A stretch of DNA of 57,780 nt from Chloroflexota bacterium (GTDB lineage Bacteria; Chloroflexota; Anaerolineae; Anaerolineales; Anaerolineaceae), in NCBI GenBank assembly GCA_021372725.1, contig JAJFTV010000161.1, positions 1-57,780 on the forward strand, given 5' to 3'. This document shows, piece by piece, positions 36,512 to 46,230 of the stretch. The notes under the pieces are model-generated. The model searched no databases. It was not told the origin of the DNA and saw only the letters and a program-made list of their open reading frames with translations. A program made the translations under genes and the position numbers. How positions within the stretch are numbered: the stretch's first letter is position 1; the number at the start of each line of letters is the position of its first letter.

Positions 36512-37324
36512 ATGGAATCCTTCCTTACAGGTCTATCGCCGGTCTTGCAGGCATTAATGGGCACCTTATTCACCTATGCCATGACAGCCATCGGGGCTGC
36601 CGGAATATTTTTCACCCGTGAAATCAAGAAATCTGTCTTTGACGGGATGCTTGGTTTTGCGGCCGGGGTGATGATTGCCGCCAGCTACTGGTCACTGTTG
36701 GCTCCTGCCATCGAGATGACATCGAATATGGGTCGCTGGTCATTTTTGCCGGCTGTCATCGGCTTTCTCTCGGGAGGAGCATTCCTGTATGGCGTCGACA
36801 GGATTCTGCCTCACCTGCATCTGGGTTTGCCCACATCGGAAGCCGAAGGGCTGCCTACTTCCTGGCAGCGGAGCATCCTGCTGGTATTGGCCATTACACT
36901 GCACAACATCCCGGAGGGGTTGGCGGTGGGAGTGGCTTTCGGTGCCGCTGCGGCAGGTTTGCCGGAGGCCTCGATCACCGGAGCAATTGCCTTGGCGATC
37001 GGCATCGGCATTCAGAATTTTCCCGAAGGACTGGCAGTATCCGCTCCCCTGCGTCGGGAGGGAATGTCACGCCTGAAAAGCTTTTTCTGGGGTCAGCTCT
37101 CCGGGTTGGTCGAACCGATAGCGGCGGTTATCGGCGCGGCTGCAGTCGTACTGATACGGCCTCTCCTTCCGTATGCCCTGTCTTTTGCCGCCGGTGCGAT
37201 GATCTATGTGGTGGTCGAGGAATTGATCCCCGAATCACAGCGTGGCGCTCACTCCGATATCCCCACCATTGGGTTGATGATCGGGTTTGCCGTCATGATG
37301 GCTCTGGACGTGGCGTTGGGGTGA
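36512..37324 (+). CDS. ZIP family metal transporter (GufA-like)
   Basis: The 270-residue protein has eight predicted helices. The metal-binding motifs are HNIPEG (131-136) and QNFPEG (168-173), with a His-containing loop [10 protein letters not shown] after the third helix. These motifs define ZIP importers of Zn2+ and Fe2+; the GufA type is likely. AAGGAG precedes the ATG. It is followed at 22 nt by rsmI. Confidence 0.9.
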   Translation: MESFLTGLSPVLQALMGTLFTYAMTAIGAAGIFFTREIKKSVFDGMLGFAAGVMIAASYWSLLAPAIEMTSNMGRWSFLPAVIGFLSGGAFLYGVDRILPHLHLGLPTSEAEGLPTSWQRSILLVLAITLHNIPEGLAVGVAFGAAAAGLPEASITGAIALAIGIGIQNFPEGLAVSAPLRREGMSRLKSFFWGQLSGLVEPIAAVIGAAAVVLIRPLLPYALSFAAGAMIYVVVEELIPESQRGAHSDIPTIGLMIGFAVMMALDVALG

Positions 37325-37346
37325 AAGAAAAGGATTATCACAAATT

Positions 37347-38048
37347 ATGCTATATCTTGTTGCCACTCCCATCGGAAATCTGGGCGATATCACCCTGCGG
37401 GCTCTGGAGACGCTTAAAACAGTCGATACTGTCGTCAGCGAAGATACCCGTAAGACAGGGTTGCTTCTCAAACATTTTGAGATTAAAAAGCCGCAGTTGT
37501 CCTTTCACGAATATAACGAAGAGCGCCAGGTATCCCGAATTTTGGATTTGCTAAACGAAGGTAAACAGGTAGCCCTGGTGAGTAATGCCGGTATGCCTGC
37601 CATTTCCGACCCTGGTTACGTGCTGGTGCGGGCTGTGATTGAGGCAGGGATCCCATTATCCGTCATTCCCGGCCCCACGGCGGTTGTCATGGCGCTGGTG
37701 CTCTCCGGCCTGCCGGTACACAGTTTTACCTTTCGCGGTTTCCCGCCGCGTAAGACGGGAGCCCGGCGCAGATTCCTGCAGGTCGATCAAACTTCACCGC
37801 ACACGTTGATCTTCTATGAAAGTCCTTACCGGCTGAAATCATTTTTGGAGGATGCATTATTTGTATACGGTGATCGCCAGGCAGCTATTGCAAATGACCT
37901 GACCAAAATGTTCGAAACTGTTCTACGGGGCAGCCTTTCCGGGCTGATTGAGCAGGTGACCCAGACCGAGCCGCGCGGTGAATATACCGTTGTAATTGCC
38001 GGTCTGCGTGATTCCAGACACGATGATGACGAGGATTTACCGGAATGA
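37347..38048 (+). CDS. rsmI: 16S rRNA (cytidine1402-2'-O)-methyltransferase
   Basis: This 233-residue tetrapyrrole-methylase-fold protein has the RsmI signatures [45 protein letters not shown] and FYESPYRL. RsmI 2'-O-methylates C1402 in 16S helix 44. It lacks the C-terminal extension of E. coli RsmI. The stop overlaps the rsmE start (ATGA). Confidence 0.94.
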   Translation: MLYLVATPIGNLGDITLRALETLKTVDTVVSEDTRKTGLLLKHFEIKKPQLSFHEYNEERQVSRILDLLNEGKQVALVSNAGMPAISDPGYVLVRAVIEAGIPLSVIPGPTAVVMALVLSGLPVHSFTFRGFPPRKTGARRRFLQVDQTSPHTLIFYESPYRLKSFLEDALFVYGDRQAAIANDLTKMFETVLRGSLSGLIEQVTQTEPRGEYTVVIAGLRDSRHDDDEDLPE

Positions 38049-38806
38049 TGCACCGCTTCTTTGTCCCGCCGGAAAGTATTGGAAAATTGGGCGTATTGTT
38101 CCCGGCCGATACCGCCCGGCAGATCCGCCAGGTGCTCCGCCTGCGGACAGGTGAGAAGGTGATGGCGCTGGATGGTCAGGGTATGGAGTACACCGTTCTG
38201 CTTGAACAGATCACTTCCGAAAAGGTATGGGGCAGCTTGCAGGAAGAACGAAAAGCCACAGGAGAACCTGAATTACAGGTGGCTTTGTACCTCAGCCTGA
38301 CACAGCGTGAAAAATATGAATGGGCTTTGCAAAAATGTACCGAGGTGGGTGTGAGTGTATTTATTCCGGTTATCTCCAGCCGCACCCTGGCGCGCGATAA
38401 GGAGCAGGCACTCCAAAAAACAGGACGCTGGGTGCGTATTTTGAAGGAAGCTGCCGAACAATGCGGGCGCGGACTCATCCCTGCCATTCATGCCCCGGTT
38501 GCATTGAAAGATGCAATCGGCGAAGTTAAGGATGAACACCTTGCGGCTGCATTTCTATGGGAAGAGGAAAACCGGTTTTCACTGAATGGCTGGCTGCTGG
38601 AACAGATCCAAATTCAGGCAAATGTTGCAGAGAAAAGAGTGGGTTTATTCATCGGCCCCGAGGGGGGATATTCTGAGGAGGAAGTGGGTCTCGCCCGAAA
38701 TGCCGGTATTCAAACGGTTTCTCTCGGCAGGCGGATTCTGCGGATGGAAACAGCCGCGGTGGTAGCCTCGGCACTGGCATTGAGCGCCTTTGGCGAGATG
38801 GATTAA
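38045..38806 (+). CDS. rsmE: 16S rRNA (uracil1498-N3)-methyltransferase
   Basis: This 253-residue SPOUT enzyme opens with HRFFVPPE and has the PUA-like N-terminal domain and the SAM-knot motifs [14 protein letters not shown] and [13 protein letters not shown]. RsmE makes m3U1498. ATGATG at the start overlaps the rsmI stop; either Met may be used. Coupling of rsmI and rsmE fits a ribosome-decoding-site modification pair. Confidence 0.94.
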   Translation: MMHRFFVPPESIGKLGVLFPADTARQIRQVLRLRTGEKVMALDGQGMEYTVLLEQITSEKVWGSLQEERKATGEPELQVALYLSLTQREKYEWALQKCTEVGVSVFIPVISSRTLARDKEQALQKTGRWVRILKEAAEQCGRGLIPAIHAPVALKDAIGEVKDEHLAAAFLWEEENRFSLNGWLLEQIQIQANVAEKRVGLFIGPEGGYSEEEVGLARNAGIQTVSLGRRILRMETAAVVASALALSAFGEMD

Positions 38807-38811
38807 CAACC

Positions 38812-38921
38812 ATCCCCCCTTTCCAGCGAGGGATGGGGGAAAAGGGGCGGGGTGACAAAATGATCCTGTGCCGTATCTTTTCAACATCCTGAATTTTGAA
38901 TTTGACTTTTGAGGCAGTTCC
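38812..38921. repeat. GC-rich REP-like hairpin and MITE-end-like fragment
   Basis: CCATCCC and GGGATGG flank a CCCTTT tract in an imperfect hairpin at 38814-38836, resembling the repeat at 43258-43281. At 38891-38921 lies a segment that is nearly the reverse complement of 2761-2788 (18 of 20 core bases). Confidence 0.45.
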
Positions 38922-40657
38922 TAGATTTTACCCCACTGCTTGCGGGCTTGCTCTTCAGACATATCCAGCCCCAATGTACCGCCAGGGTTGAGGATGCCAT
39001 GCGGGTCAAAACAGTTTTTCAGGCTGTGAAGCACGGCCATTTGCACTTCGCCGGACTGTTCCGCAAACCACGGGGCAGTCTGTTTACCGATGCCGTGGTG
39101 ATGGCTGATGGCAGCCCCTGTTTGGCTGATGGTTTCGAGGATCCCGTATTGAAAATCCAGATATTCCGGGATGGAATCCATATTGGCGATGAAGATGAAA
39201 TACAGGTTGGTCCCCTGGGGATAAAAATGCGAACAATGGGTCATGCAAATGGTTCGGGGACGCTGCTTGATGAAATCGCGTACTTTTTGATACACTTCTT
39301 TCAACTGGCTCCACGTCACCGCACATTCCAGTGTATCCAGGCAAATACCGAAATCATGCAGATCTTCCCTCAAATAGGGGTCGCGAAAACGGCTGTTTTC
39401 CCACTGCTGCACTACACCAAACAGTGAGAGGTCAAAGGCCTTGAATTTGCGGGCAGTATGGCGAACATTTTGGTTTACCCGTCTGGCAAAACCCTTTTCA
39501 CCATCCGCCGTACCGATCATCAGGCAGCGCTGCATGGGTTGATAACCAAGGATTTTGAATACTGTGTCAGCGGGGGTGCCGGCCATTCCGTACATGTTCA
39601 TCGCCACTTCCGTCTCTTCCGCATCCGACAGACGGAAAACAGAGGGCAGCCCCCCTTCACCTTGCATGATCTCGCGCGCCGCAACCAATGCCAAATCCCA
39701 TGTTTTGTACATGTAGGCAAAATAGCGGCGGTTTTCCGGCATAGAGCGGCACACTTTAAGGGTGACGTTAACCAGCACGCCAAAAGCGCCTTCACTGCCC
39801 AGTAATATTTGATCCATATCCGGACCGGTGGCTTTGCGGGGGAAACCGGGTGTCTTGATGATCCCCACCGGCGTAATGTATTCCTGGGCGATGACAATAT
39901 CTTCTATCTTGCCGTAATAAGTGGAGTTCTGCCCGGCGCCGCGCGTGACCACCCATCCACCGACGCTGGAAAATTCAAAGGATTGTGGAAAATGGCCGCA
40001 GGTATAGTTATGTGTTCCATTCAGCGTGGTTTTGGCATTTTGCAGGATTTTTTCCAGTTGCGGCCCGTTCATGCCGGCTTCCACCGTGATGGTCTGGTCT
40101 TGCTCGTTGAAATCCAGAACCCGCTTCATATAGACACTCATATCCAGCGTAATCCCGCCCTGCACCGCTTCGGTGCCGCGCGTCACGCTCGATCCGGCAC
40201 CGCGCACATAGAGGGGGATTCGTTCTGCATGGCAGTAGGCGACAATTTTCTCCACATCGTCTTTGCTGCGCGGGCAAATCACCGCGTCGGGCAGGTTTTC
40301 GATCTGATGGTGGCGCAAACGGAGGTCATCGATCATTCCTTTCCCGTAGGATGCCTGAATGCGATGGTAGGTATCGGTCAGGATATTCTCTTCTCCCACC
40401 ATGATCGTAAGTGCTTCAAGATGCCGTTTTTCCAATCCACCCGGGATTTCGACGTCGACAGCCTGAAAGCCGGTTGCTTTGGGTGTCTCGAAATCAGCAT
40501 CCAGCAGCCCAAATGTGTCTTTCAGCAAGCGATATAAATGGCGGTTGGGATGTTTGAACTCGTCCGGCGCACCCCATTTCAGGAGCGAGCGATAGGTTCC
40601 GGGTAGAGGGGGCTCTTCAATCCAGTGCGGAGTGAACCTGATTTTTTGTTTGCTCAT
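38921..40657 (-). CDS. FAD-binding oxidase, alkyl-dihydroxyacetonephosphate-synthase-like
   Basis: This 578-residue flavoprotein of the VAO/FAD_binding_4 type has the FAD loop RGAGSSVTRGTEAVQGG, the motif EFSSVGGWVVTRGAG followed by YYGKIEDIV, TGPDMDQILLGSEGAFGV, and the HHHGIGK motif (519-525) that in AGPS binds the acyl-DHAP ether-forming site. AGPS swaps an acyl for an alkyl group on DHAP. The ether-lipid role is inference; lactate- or glycolate-oxidase-like activity is an alternative. ATG 40657 is used since AGGAGAAAT precedes it. The gene is downstream of glycerol-3-phosphate dehydrogenase. Confidence 0.83.
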   Translation of the reverse strand: MSKQKIRFTPHWIEEPPLPGTYRSLLKWGAPDEFKHPNRHLYRLLKDTFGLLDADFETPKATGFQAVDVEIPGGLEKRHLEALTIMVGEENILTDTYHRIQASYGKGMIDDLRLRHHQIENLPDAVICPRSKDDVEKIVAYCHAERIPLYVRGAGSSVTRGTEAVQGGITLDMSVYMKRVLDFNEQDQTITVEAGMNGPQLEKILQNAKTTLNGTHNYTCGHFPQSFEFSSVGGWVVTRGAGQNSTYYGKIEDIVIAQEYITPVGIIKTPGFPRKATGPDMDQILLGSEGAFGVLVNVTLKVCRSMPENRRYFAYMYKTWDLALVAAREIMQGEGGLPSVFRLSDAEETEVAMNMYGMAGTPADTVFKILGYQPMQRCLMIGTADGEKGFARRVNQNVRHTARKFKAFDLSLFGVVQQWENSRFRDPYLREDLHDFGICLDTLECAVTWSQLKEVYQKVRDFIKQRPRTICMTHCSHFYPQGTNLYFIFIANMDSIPEYLDFQYGILETISQTGAAISHHHGIGKQTAPWFAEQSGEVQMAVLHSLKNCFDPHGILNPGGTLGLDMSEEQARKQWGKI

Positions 40658-40749
40658 GGGATTTCTCCTGGCTTCGGCCGGCGGGCGCCCCTGGTGATAG
40701 ACGGTATTTGAATTGTGTGATTCCGGCAAGACTGTTTTGCCGTTTGGAT

Positions 40750-42375
40750 TTATCCAGTGACAGGGATTTGCGTATGTTCCATCTCCAGTTTGATTGGCAC
40801 ACCTGGGGTGGGACTGTAATAGTCCTGCCATATTTTTTGGTAACGCGCGACTTCCCATTCCCAGCGCGTATCATCCCATTCGAGCTCCGGTTGGACAATA
40901 GCCCTGATGCGGGGCAGCAGAGCTTGCCCACCCTGTGGAAGCTGCAGCCCCAGGCGGACGCGTCGCAGCAGTAGATCGTCGAGATGAATGACTCCTTCCG
41001 AACGGGCAGCCAGGCGCAGCTCGGCCCACAGGTTTGGCATTGTCTCGATGGGGGTCAGTTCTTCTACGGGTGATTGTATCAAATCCACAACCGCATTACC
41101 ATATCGCCCGGCCAGATAGAGCGCCTGTTCTTGCTTCAACCTGGTTTCACTGCTGTATTGGGGCAGAGAGTTGAAAATGGGTTTGCGGATGCCGGTGATG
41201 GATCGTCCTGCAAACCGGTAGCGGGCAGCCTGGAGGACCGATTTGGCCATCACCCGAAAGGTGGTCAATTTTCCACCGGTAATGGTGAACAGCCCTTCTT
41301 CCTCCCAGACGGCATGGGCGCGGGATTCGGCTGAAGGGTTAGCCGTTCCGCTGCTGATAATCGGGCGGACGCCGGCGTAGGTTGCCAGAATATCACCCGC
41401 AGTGATGTGGCACGCTGGAAGGATCGATTCGATCGCTTCCAGGATATAGTCGATTTCGGTCTGGGTGGTGTACGGCTCATCACCGGCCTGCGAGTGGTCG
41501 AGATCGGTGGTGCCCACCAGGTACACGCTTTCCCACGGGACGGCGATCATGCCCCGCTGATCGTTCGGGTGCATCAGGATGAAGGCCTGCCTGAATGGCA
41601 TTTTAGAGCGGGGAAATATGAGATGGCTGCCGCGGGTTTGCCGGATTCTGGCAGGCACACCGAGCGGTTTGCGGATTTCGTCTGTCCAGGGGCCCGTGGC
41701 GTTGATGACAACCCGCGCCTCAATTTCGGCGGTAATCCCATTTGGACTGCTTTCATCTTTTACAAAAACTCCACATACTTTGCCATGTTGATCTCTCAGC
41801 AATGTTTCCACACGTGCATAATTGATGGCATGCGCCCCCTCCAGCATGGCTTCCTGTAAAAGCCGTAAAACCATTCGAGAGTCATCCGCTGCGGCGTCGT
41901 CATAACGAAAAACGGCCAAAAGGCCTTCAGGGTTTAACTGTGGAACCAGGTTGCTTGCCTGACTGGGGGTAAGAATCTGGTGTTTCCATTTTTTACCAAA
42001 CAAATCGTACAGGATTACACCCAGCATGAACAGCCGGTTGGAAGTATGGTATGCGGAATAATTGGGCATGATGAAGGGCAGCGGTGTGACCAGACCCGGA
42101 GCAGCCTGCAGCAGCCATTCACGTTCCCGGACAGATTCGCGGGTGACATCGAACTGGCCGCTGCGCATGTAGCGGAACCCGCCATGCACCATTTTGGATG
42201 AACGGCTGGAGGTTCCGGAGGAAAAATCACCGGCTTCCAGCAGGAGGCAGTTGAGACCGGCATTTCGGGCCTGCCGGAGCACCCCCGCACCGGTAATCCC
42301 TCCGCCGATGATGATGACATCCCAGGGCTGCCCAATTTCGGACCACAGTTTTTCGCGATAACCTTTTTCCCACAT
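40750..42375 (-). CDS. glpD: FAD-dependent glycerol-3-phosphate dehydrogenase
   Basis: This 541-residue enzyme has the FAD dinucleotide motif GGGITGAG (24-31), the family motif SSGTSSRSSKMVHGGFRY, VINATGPWTDEI, GTTDLDH and TITGGKLTTFR. It oxidises glycerol-3-phosphate to DHAP at the membrane. ATG 42375 is preferred because AGGGG lies 7 nt before it. It lies 14 nt after the FadR-like repressor gene and 92 nt before the AGPS-like gene, giving DHAP supply and use in one operon. Confidence 0.92.
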   Translation of the reverse strand: MWEKGYREKLWSEIGQPWDVIIIGGGITGAGVLRQARNAGLNCLLLEAGDFSSGTSSRSSKMVHGGFRYMRSGQFDVTRESVREREWLLQAAPGLVTPLPFIMPNYSAYHTSNRLFMLGVILYDLFGKKWKHQILTPSQASNLVPQLNPEGLLAVFRYDDAAADDSRMVLRLLQEAMLEGAHAINYARVETLLRDQHGKVCGVFVKDESSPNGITAEIEARVVINATGPWTDEIRKPLGVPARIRQTRGSHLIFPRSKMPFRQAFILMHPNDQRGMIAVPWESVYLVGTTDLDHSQAGDEPYTTQTEIDYILEAIESILPACHITAGDILATYAGVRPIISSGTANPSAESRAHAVWEEEGLFTITGGKLTTFRVMAKSVLQAARYRFAGRSITGIRKPIFNSLPQYSSETRLKQEQALYLAGRYGNAVVDLIQSPVEELTPIETMPNLWAELRLAARSEGVIHLDDLLLRRVRLGLQLPQGGQALLPRIRAIVQPELEWDDTRWEWEVARYQKIWQDYYSPTPGVPIKLEMEHTQIPVTG

Positions 42376-42388
42376 TACTTTTCCCCTG

Positions 42389-43120
42389 TTAATTGGTTCC
42401 TTTTTTCCGGGATTGCTGTGCAGTGTTCCATAGCTCAATGCTGCGTATCATGATCTGTTCGGCAAGCTCGCCTGCCTGTCGTGAATTTCGGGAGAAGGCA
42501 GCCTCTTTTAGTTCCTGGTAAAAGGATCTGGAGGTCTTGCGTGATATTTCGAGCATAAAATATTGCGGAGCAAGAAGCTGGTAGTAATCTTTAAAGCCGT
42601 TCAGGATCAGTGTATAAATGGGGTTATCCGAGAGAATGGTCAGGGTATGGTGCAGCTTCCAGTCAACCTTTCCGTAGACATTTGCATCTTCGATGAGACT
42701 GGAAAGGATTTCATCCATCAAACCGACAACCTGGCCGGGGTGATGTTCGACAGCTAAAAATGTATAGTGCGGAGCCAGCACGGTGCGTACTTCCAGCATC
42801 TGGGGCACCCATTGTGTGCCGATGGGTGCGTGCCGGGTCTGGAGGATGGTGGAGAGGGTATTCATGTTCCCTTCGCTCCATATATCCCGCACACGGGTGG
42901 GCTTGCCATGCTGGATTTCGATCATGCCGTTGGCAGAAAGCTTCTGCATGGCCTCTCGGAGCGTTGAGCGGGTGACGCCCAATGCTTCCGCCAACTGATG
43001 TTCGTTTGGAAGGGTACTGTTGGCGGGCAGAGAACCATCCAAAATGGAGTTGACCAGGCTCTGATAGGTTAGCTCGGCCGGTTTTTGCGGCCTTGACCAG
43101 GATGGGAGTGAAGTGTTGAT
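42389..43120 (-). CDS. FadR-like GntR-family repressor; likely AUC start
   Basis: The protein matches E. coli FadR in its winged helix (LPNEHQLAEALGVTRSTLRE), in IQHGKPTRVRDIW and in NPIYTLILNGFKDYY. The only standard start is TTG 43042, which would remove the first helix of the DNA-binding domain. The frame is open 30 codons further up, has no ATG, GTG or TTG, and carries ATC at 43120 six nt after AAAGAGG. From there the product is 243 residues, close to the 239 of FadR. Its palindromic operator and promoter lie just upstream, so autoregulation is likely. A ligand related to acyl-CoA or lipid intermediates is inferred. Confidence 0.82.
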   Translation of the reverse strand: MNTSLPSWSRPQKPAELTYQSLVNSILDGSLPANSTLPNEHQLAEALGVTRSTLREAMQKLSANGMIEIQHGKPTRVRDIWSEGNMNTLSTILQTRHAPIGTQWVPQMLEVRTVLAPHYTFLAVEHHPGQVVGLMDEILSSLIEDANVYGKVDWKLHHTLTILSDNPIYTLILNGFKDYYQLLAPQYFMLEISRKTSRSFYQELKEAAFSRNSRQAGELAEQIMIRSIELWNTAQQSRKKGTN

Positions 43121-43143
43121 GGGTAACCTCTTTGATTACTGGT

Positions 43144-43160
43144 AAGAGGTCTGACCTCTT
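43144..43160 (-). promoter_or_regulatory. Operator for the FadR-like repressor
   Basis: AAGAGGTCTGACCTCTT is a perfect 8-1-8 palindrome. The GGTCNGACC core equals the core of the known FadR operator. It begins one base after the -10 element and lies 24 nt before the AUC start. Confidence 0.8.
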
Positions 43161-43161
43161 T

Positions 43162-43190
43162 TGTATAGTATACGAAATTTATAGGGTCAA
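43162..43190 (-). promoter_or_regulatory. Promoter of the FadR-like/glpD/AGPS-like operon
   Basis: On the minus strand TTGACC and TATACA are 17 nt apart. The operator at 43144-43160 overlaps the expected transcription start. Confidence 0.8.
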
Positions 43191-43207
43191 TTCAAGCCAT
43201 CTTTTAT

Positions 43208-43281
43208 TTGTTTTGAGCCGCAATTCGGCTCAAAACAACCAAAACAATGTATTTTTGCCCCCTTCCCGACTCGGGAAGGGG
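43208..43281. repeat. Two adjacent palindromic intergenic repeats
   Basis: TTGTTTTGAGCCG and CGGCTCAAAACAA (43208-43220, 43226-43238) form a 13-bp hairpin with a 5-nt loop. At about 43258-43281, CCCCCTTCCCGA and CGGGAAGGGGG form another, of the GC-rich REP type. The ~300-base gap from 43121 to 43419 holds only these, the operator/promoter and a terminator. Confidence 0.65.
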
Positions 43282-43368
43282 GTCACAGGGGGTTAGGTGC
43301 ACAATTAGTCCATGAATCATGTAACAAGGGCCAGGACATCACCCGAAGCACATTACTGGAATTGTAAT

Positions 43369-43408
43369 AAAAAATCCCCGTCTAGCTCATAATGGACGGG
43401 GATTTTTT
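43369..43408 (-). terminator. Strong terminator of pncB
   Basis: A 14-bp stem with arms AAAAAATCCCCGTC and GACGGGGATTTTTT has a 12-nt loop and A/T tracts on both sides, so it could work in either direction. It lies 12 nt beyond the pncB stop. Confidence 0.9.
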
Positions 43409-43419
43409 ATCGGCAAAGA

Positions 43420-44967
43420 TTAACTTTTGTCCCAGCGCTTGATCAAATCCTGCTTGAGCTGGAATAGGCGCGGCGTCAGCGATACGTGGTAAATGTGAGG
43501 GTTGAGGATTCTCTTTACACCCAGGTCCAGGTGTTCCAGATCTGCTTCGCGGCGGGCGCGAATTTCCTCGATGGAGCAGGGAGTGTACAGCATTTTGCCA
43601 TCTTTCATCACTTCTTCGAGCAGCGGTTCACAGTGGCTGATTTTTTCTGAATCGAGCTTATGAAAAACCTGGTATTCAGTGGGATGATGGAGGGTGACGG
43701 TATCCAAACCGCGCGGATCTTCATCCTGCAGGCTGATCAAATCGGCGTGTGCTTTATCCCGTTTATCATAGACGCGCCAGACTTTCTTTTGTCCGGGATT
43801 GGGAATTTTTGCCGGGTTTTCGGATATCTTTAATGCCGGTTTCCATTGGCCATCTTTTTGAATTGCAACCAGTTTGTACACGCCATCCAGCGCCGAATCA
43901 CCGTGGGATGTGATCAGGCGCGTGCCAACCCCGTATATCAGGCGGTTGATGACTTCGTCAGCAAGTAAGCCGACTTCCGGTGCTTCTTCCTGGATCTGGG
44001 TGATAATCTGCCAAAGCACAAGCTCATCCAGTTCATTCGACAGGATAATTTTGGCATTCGGATAGCCTGCTTCGTTCAATATCCGGGCAACCCTTACGCT
44101 TAGATACGCGAGATCACCGGAATCCAGCCTTACCCCAATCGGTTCATGACCTTTCCGGCGCAGCTCGTCGAATACTTTTATTGCATTGGGCAGGCCACTT
44201 TCCAGGGTGTTGATGGTATCAATCAGCAGCAGGCACTCGTCCGGGAAAACCTCCGCATAAGCTCTGAAGGCATCCAGTTCAGTGCCGCCCATGGCCATAA
44301 ATGCCTGAACCATGCTGTGTGCATGGGTTCCTTTGGGAGGGTAGCCCAATAAGTAGGACATTCCTGTGTTGGATGTGAAATCGACGCCGCCAATCAATGC
44401 AGCCCGCGCACCGGCATTCCCACCGGTGTACTGGGCACGACGCATCCCAAATTCCATCACCATGTTCCCGCGCCCGGCTTCCTTGATACGGGAAGCTTTG
44501 GTGGCGATAAGGGTCTGAAAATTCAGGTGGTTGAGCAGTGAAGTTTCCAGAATCTGTGCAATAGCCAGCGAGCCTGTCACTACCGTAAGCGGTACATTGG
44601 GATGCACCACGCGCCCTTCAGGGATGGCGGAAATAGACAGATTGTCAAAATGGAAGTTGCGGGACAGCCAATCCAGAAAGTCATCCTGGAAAAGACGAAC
44701 GCCTGTACGTCCTTTTTGTTCACGCAAATAATCCAACTCATGTTTCTGGATTTCTACGCCGGATAACCAGTTTATAAACCATTCAAGGCCGGCATTGATG
44801 CAGTAACCGGCGTGATGGACGCCATAATCGGGATAACTTCTAAAAAAGTGATCAAATTGGGCTTGTTGCTCGTGAATGCCCATCCGGTAATAGACCTGGG
44901 CCATGGTCAGTTCGTACAGGTCGGTATACAGGATACCACGATTGATTTCTTGTTCGGTTGGTTTGAT
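43420..44967 (-). CDS. pncB: Nicotinate phosphoribosyltransferase; likely AUC start
   Basis: This NAPRTase of the NAD salvage pathway has the motifs [40 protein letters not shown] and [10 protein letters not shown]. The first ATG (44904) lies inside the universal family motif TDLYELTM, so the true start must be upstream. In frame there are only 22 codons before a TGA at 44971, with no ATG, GTG or TTG. ATC 44967 is preceded by GAGAG at 7 nt and gives [20 protein letters not shown], a normal family N-terminus, and 515 residues. Confidence 0.93.
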   Translation of the reverse strand: MKPTEQEINRGILYTDLYELTMAQVYYRMGIHEQQAQFDHFFRSYPDYGVHHAGYCINAGLEWFINWLSGVEIQKHELDYLREQKGRTGVRLFQDDFLDWLSRNFHFDNLSISAIPEGRVVHPNVPLTVVTGSLAIAQILETSLLNHLNFQTLIATKASRIKEAGRGNMVMEFGMRRAQYTGGNAGARAALIGGVDFTSNTGMSYLLGYPPKGTHAHSMVQAFMAMGGTELDAFRAYAEVFPDECLLLIDTINTLESGLPNAIKVFDELRRKGHEPIGVRLDSGDLAYLSVRVARILNEAGYPNAKIILSNELDELVLWQIITQIQEEAPEVGLLADEVINRLIYGVGTRLITSHGDSALDGVYKLVAIQKDGQWKPALKISENPAKIPNPGQKKVWRVYDKRDKAHADLISLQDEDPRGLDTVTLHHPTEYQVFHKLDSEKISHCEPLLEEVMKDGKMLYTPCSIEEIRARREADLEHLDLGVKRILNPHIYHVSLTPRLFQLKQDLIKRWDKS

Positions 44968-45107
44968 AGTTCACTCTCTCAGTATGTATAGTTTCTTATT
45001 CGTTACTCCAAAGTATACCATTTTCCAATAAATCCTCACTTCTCCGGCTTTCTCTCATTGGTCATAACCAGATTATTCCATCACTTGTTCCCCGGTTAGT
45101 TGCCTGT

Positions 45108-46121
45108 TCAATCCGGCTCCCATAATGTCTGAGCCAATTGATCCAGATTTCCGATTTTTGCAAGCTCTGGATGGCGCTCAAATACCCCGCTGAAGACATT
45201 GAACTGGTGCTGCAATGCTGCGCACAAACACTGCCTGGCAAAACCGGCAATAGGGAAATCCATGGCTTGATAACCTTCCAGGAATTTGACCAGCAAACGC
45301 TGGTTGCAATCGAAAAAATCCAGGTGAAGGGGCGCCAATTCATAAAATATATCCCCTGCCATGCAGTCGCCAAAATCGATCAGCCCGTTTATTTGCCAAT
45401 GCCCGTGGCTGAAATCGCCCAGGATATGGTCCTGGGTCATATCGGCATGGATCAGGTGCAAAGGAGATCGTATATCGGCATCTTCACGAGACTTGTACAG
45501 AAAATCAGCCGCCTGGCCCGCCAGCCTGGCCGGCAGCCCCAATCCGGCGGGAGACTGCGGTTGAGCGCAGCGTAAACGTGCCAGAAACCAGTTGTTGAGC
45601 CTGGCGCGATATATGGCCGGATCTGGCGGGAAAAGGGATGCCAATGATTCGGGGACAGGCAGGCTGTGAAGGATATGCAGGATTTCACCGATTTGGAAGG
45701 CAACGGCCTGCCTGTCTGGATCGGTGACCTTCGCCAGATCCTCACGATAACTTTGCCCGGGCAAATAGTTGAACAGGATGAACTGCCAGTTATTAACGTT
45801 GGGCGAGATCGGCCCGCATTCCAAAATACGGGCCGCCGGGATACCGGGAAATTGAGCCAGCAAGCTGTTGACAGACGTTTCAATTTTATAAGAATATGCG
45901 CCATCGAACAATGGCCCAAAGAATTTGATGACAAATTTGCGGTCGAGAATGAACGTGGGAAAAGTCCCTGCTGTGCCTGCCCATATATCTGTGATCATGA
46001 TCCCGCGTTCCCGGCATAATCTTTGAATGACAGGAGTCCAAATTTCTGCATCCATAAAATGGGCGCTGTAGCCATCGACTGTTTTGAGGTTCTCAAGATC
46101 TGTAAGAGGGTTGTTCATCAT
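45108..46121 (-). CDS. APH-family (aminoglycoside/choline kinase-like) phosphotransferase
   Basis: The 337-residue kinase-fold protein has a lysine in VIKFFG (Lys66), Glu81, the catalytic loop HADMTQDHI (225-233; canonical HGDLxxxN) and the metal motif IDFGD (248-252). It fits the APH superfamily, whose members phosphorylate aminoglycosides, hygromycin, macrolides or small metabolites. The loop HAD..DHI recalls hygromycin-type kinases. The substrate is unknown. Two Met codons begin the ORF. The window also contains two Rmt-like genes, so an antibiotic-related role is worth testing. Confidence 0.82.
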   Translation of the reverse strand: MMNNPLTDLENLKTVDGYSAHFMDAEIWTPVIQRLCRERGIMITDIWAGTAGTFPTFILDRKFVIKFFGPLFDGAYSYKIETSVNSLLAQFPGIPAARILECGPISPNVNNWQFILFNYLPGQSYREDLAKVTDPDRQAVAFQIGEILHILHSLPVPESLASLFPPDPAIYRARLNNWFLARLRCAQPQSPAGLGLPARLAGQAADFLYKSREDADIRSPLHLIHADMTQDHILGDFSHGHWQINGLIDFGDCMAGDIFYELAPLHLDFFDCNQRLLVKFLEGYQAMDFPIAGFARQCLCAALQHQFNVFSGVFERHPELAKIGNLDQLAQTLWEPD

Positions 46122-46195
46122 ATATAAAGTTAATCGTACCCGAAAGGGATGAAGATGAAAATCGGATTAGGAAACTTAAAATTCTTCCACCTTGC

Positions 46196-46224
46196 TTGAC
46201 TCTCCCTTTCAGAATCGCTATAAT
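46196..46224 (+). promoter_or_regulatory. Strong promoter for the candidate ncRNA
   Basis: TTGACT and a perfect TATAAT are separated by exactly 17 nt. No gene follows on this strand for over a kilobase, and the predicted start (about 46231) is the first base of a terminal RNA helix. Confidence 0.82.
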
Positions 46225-46230
46225 AAATTT

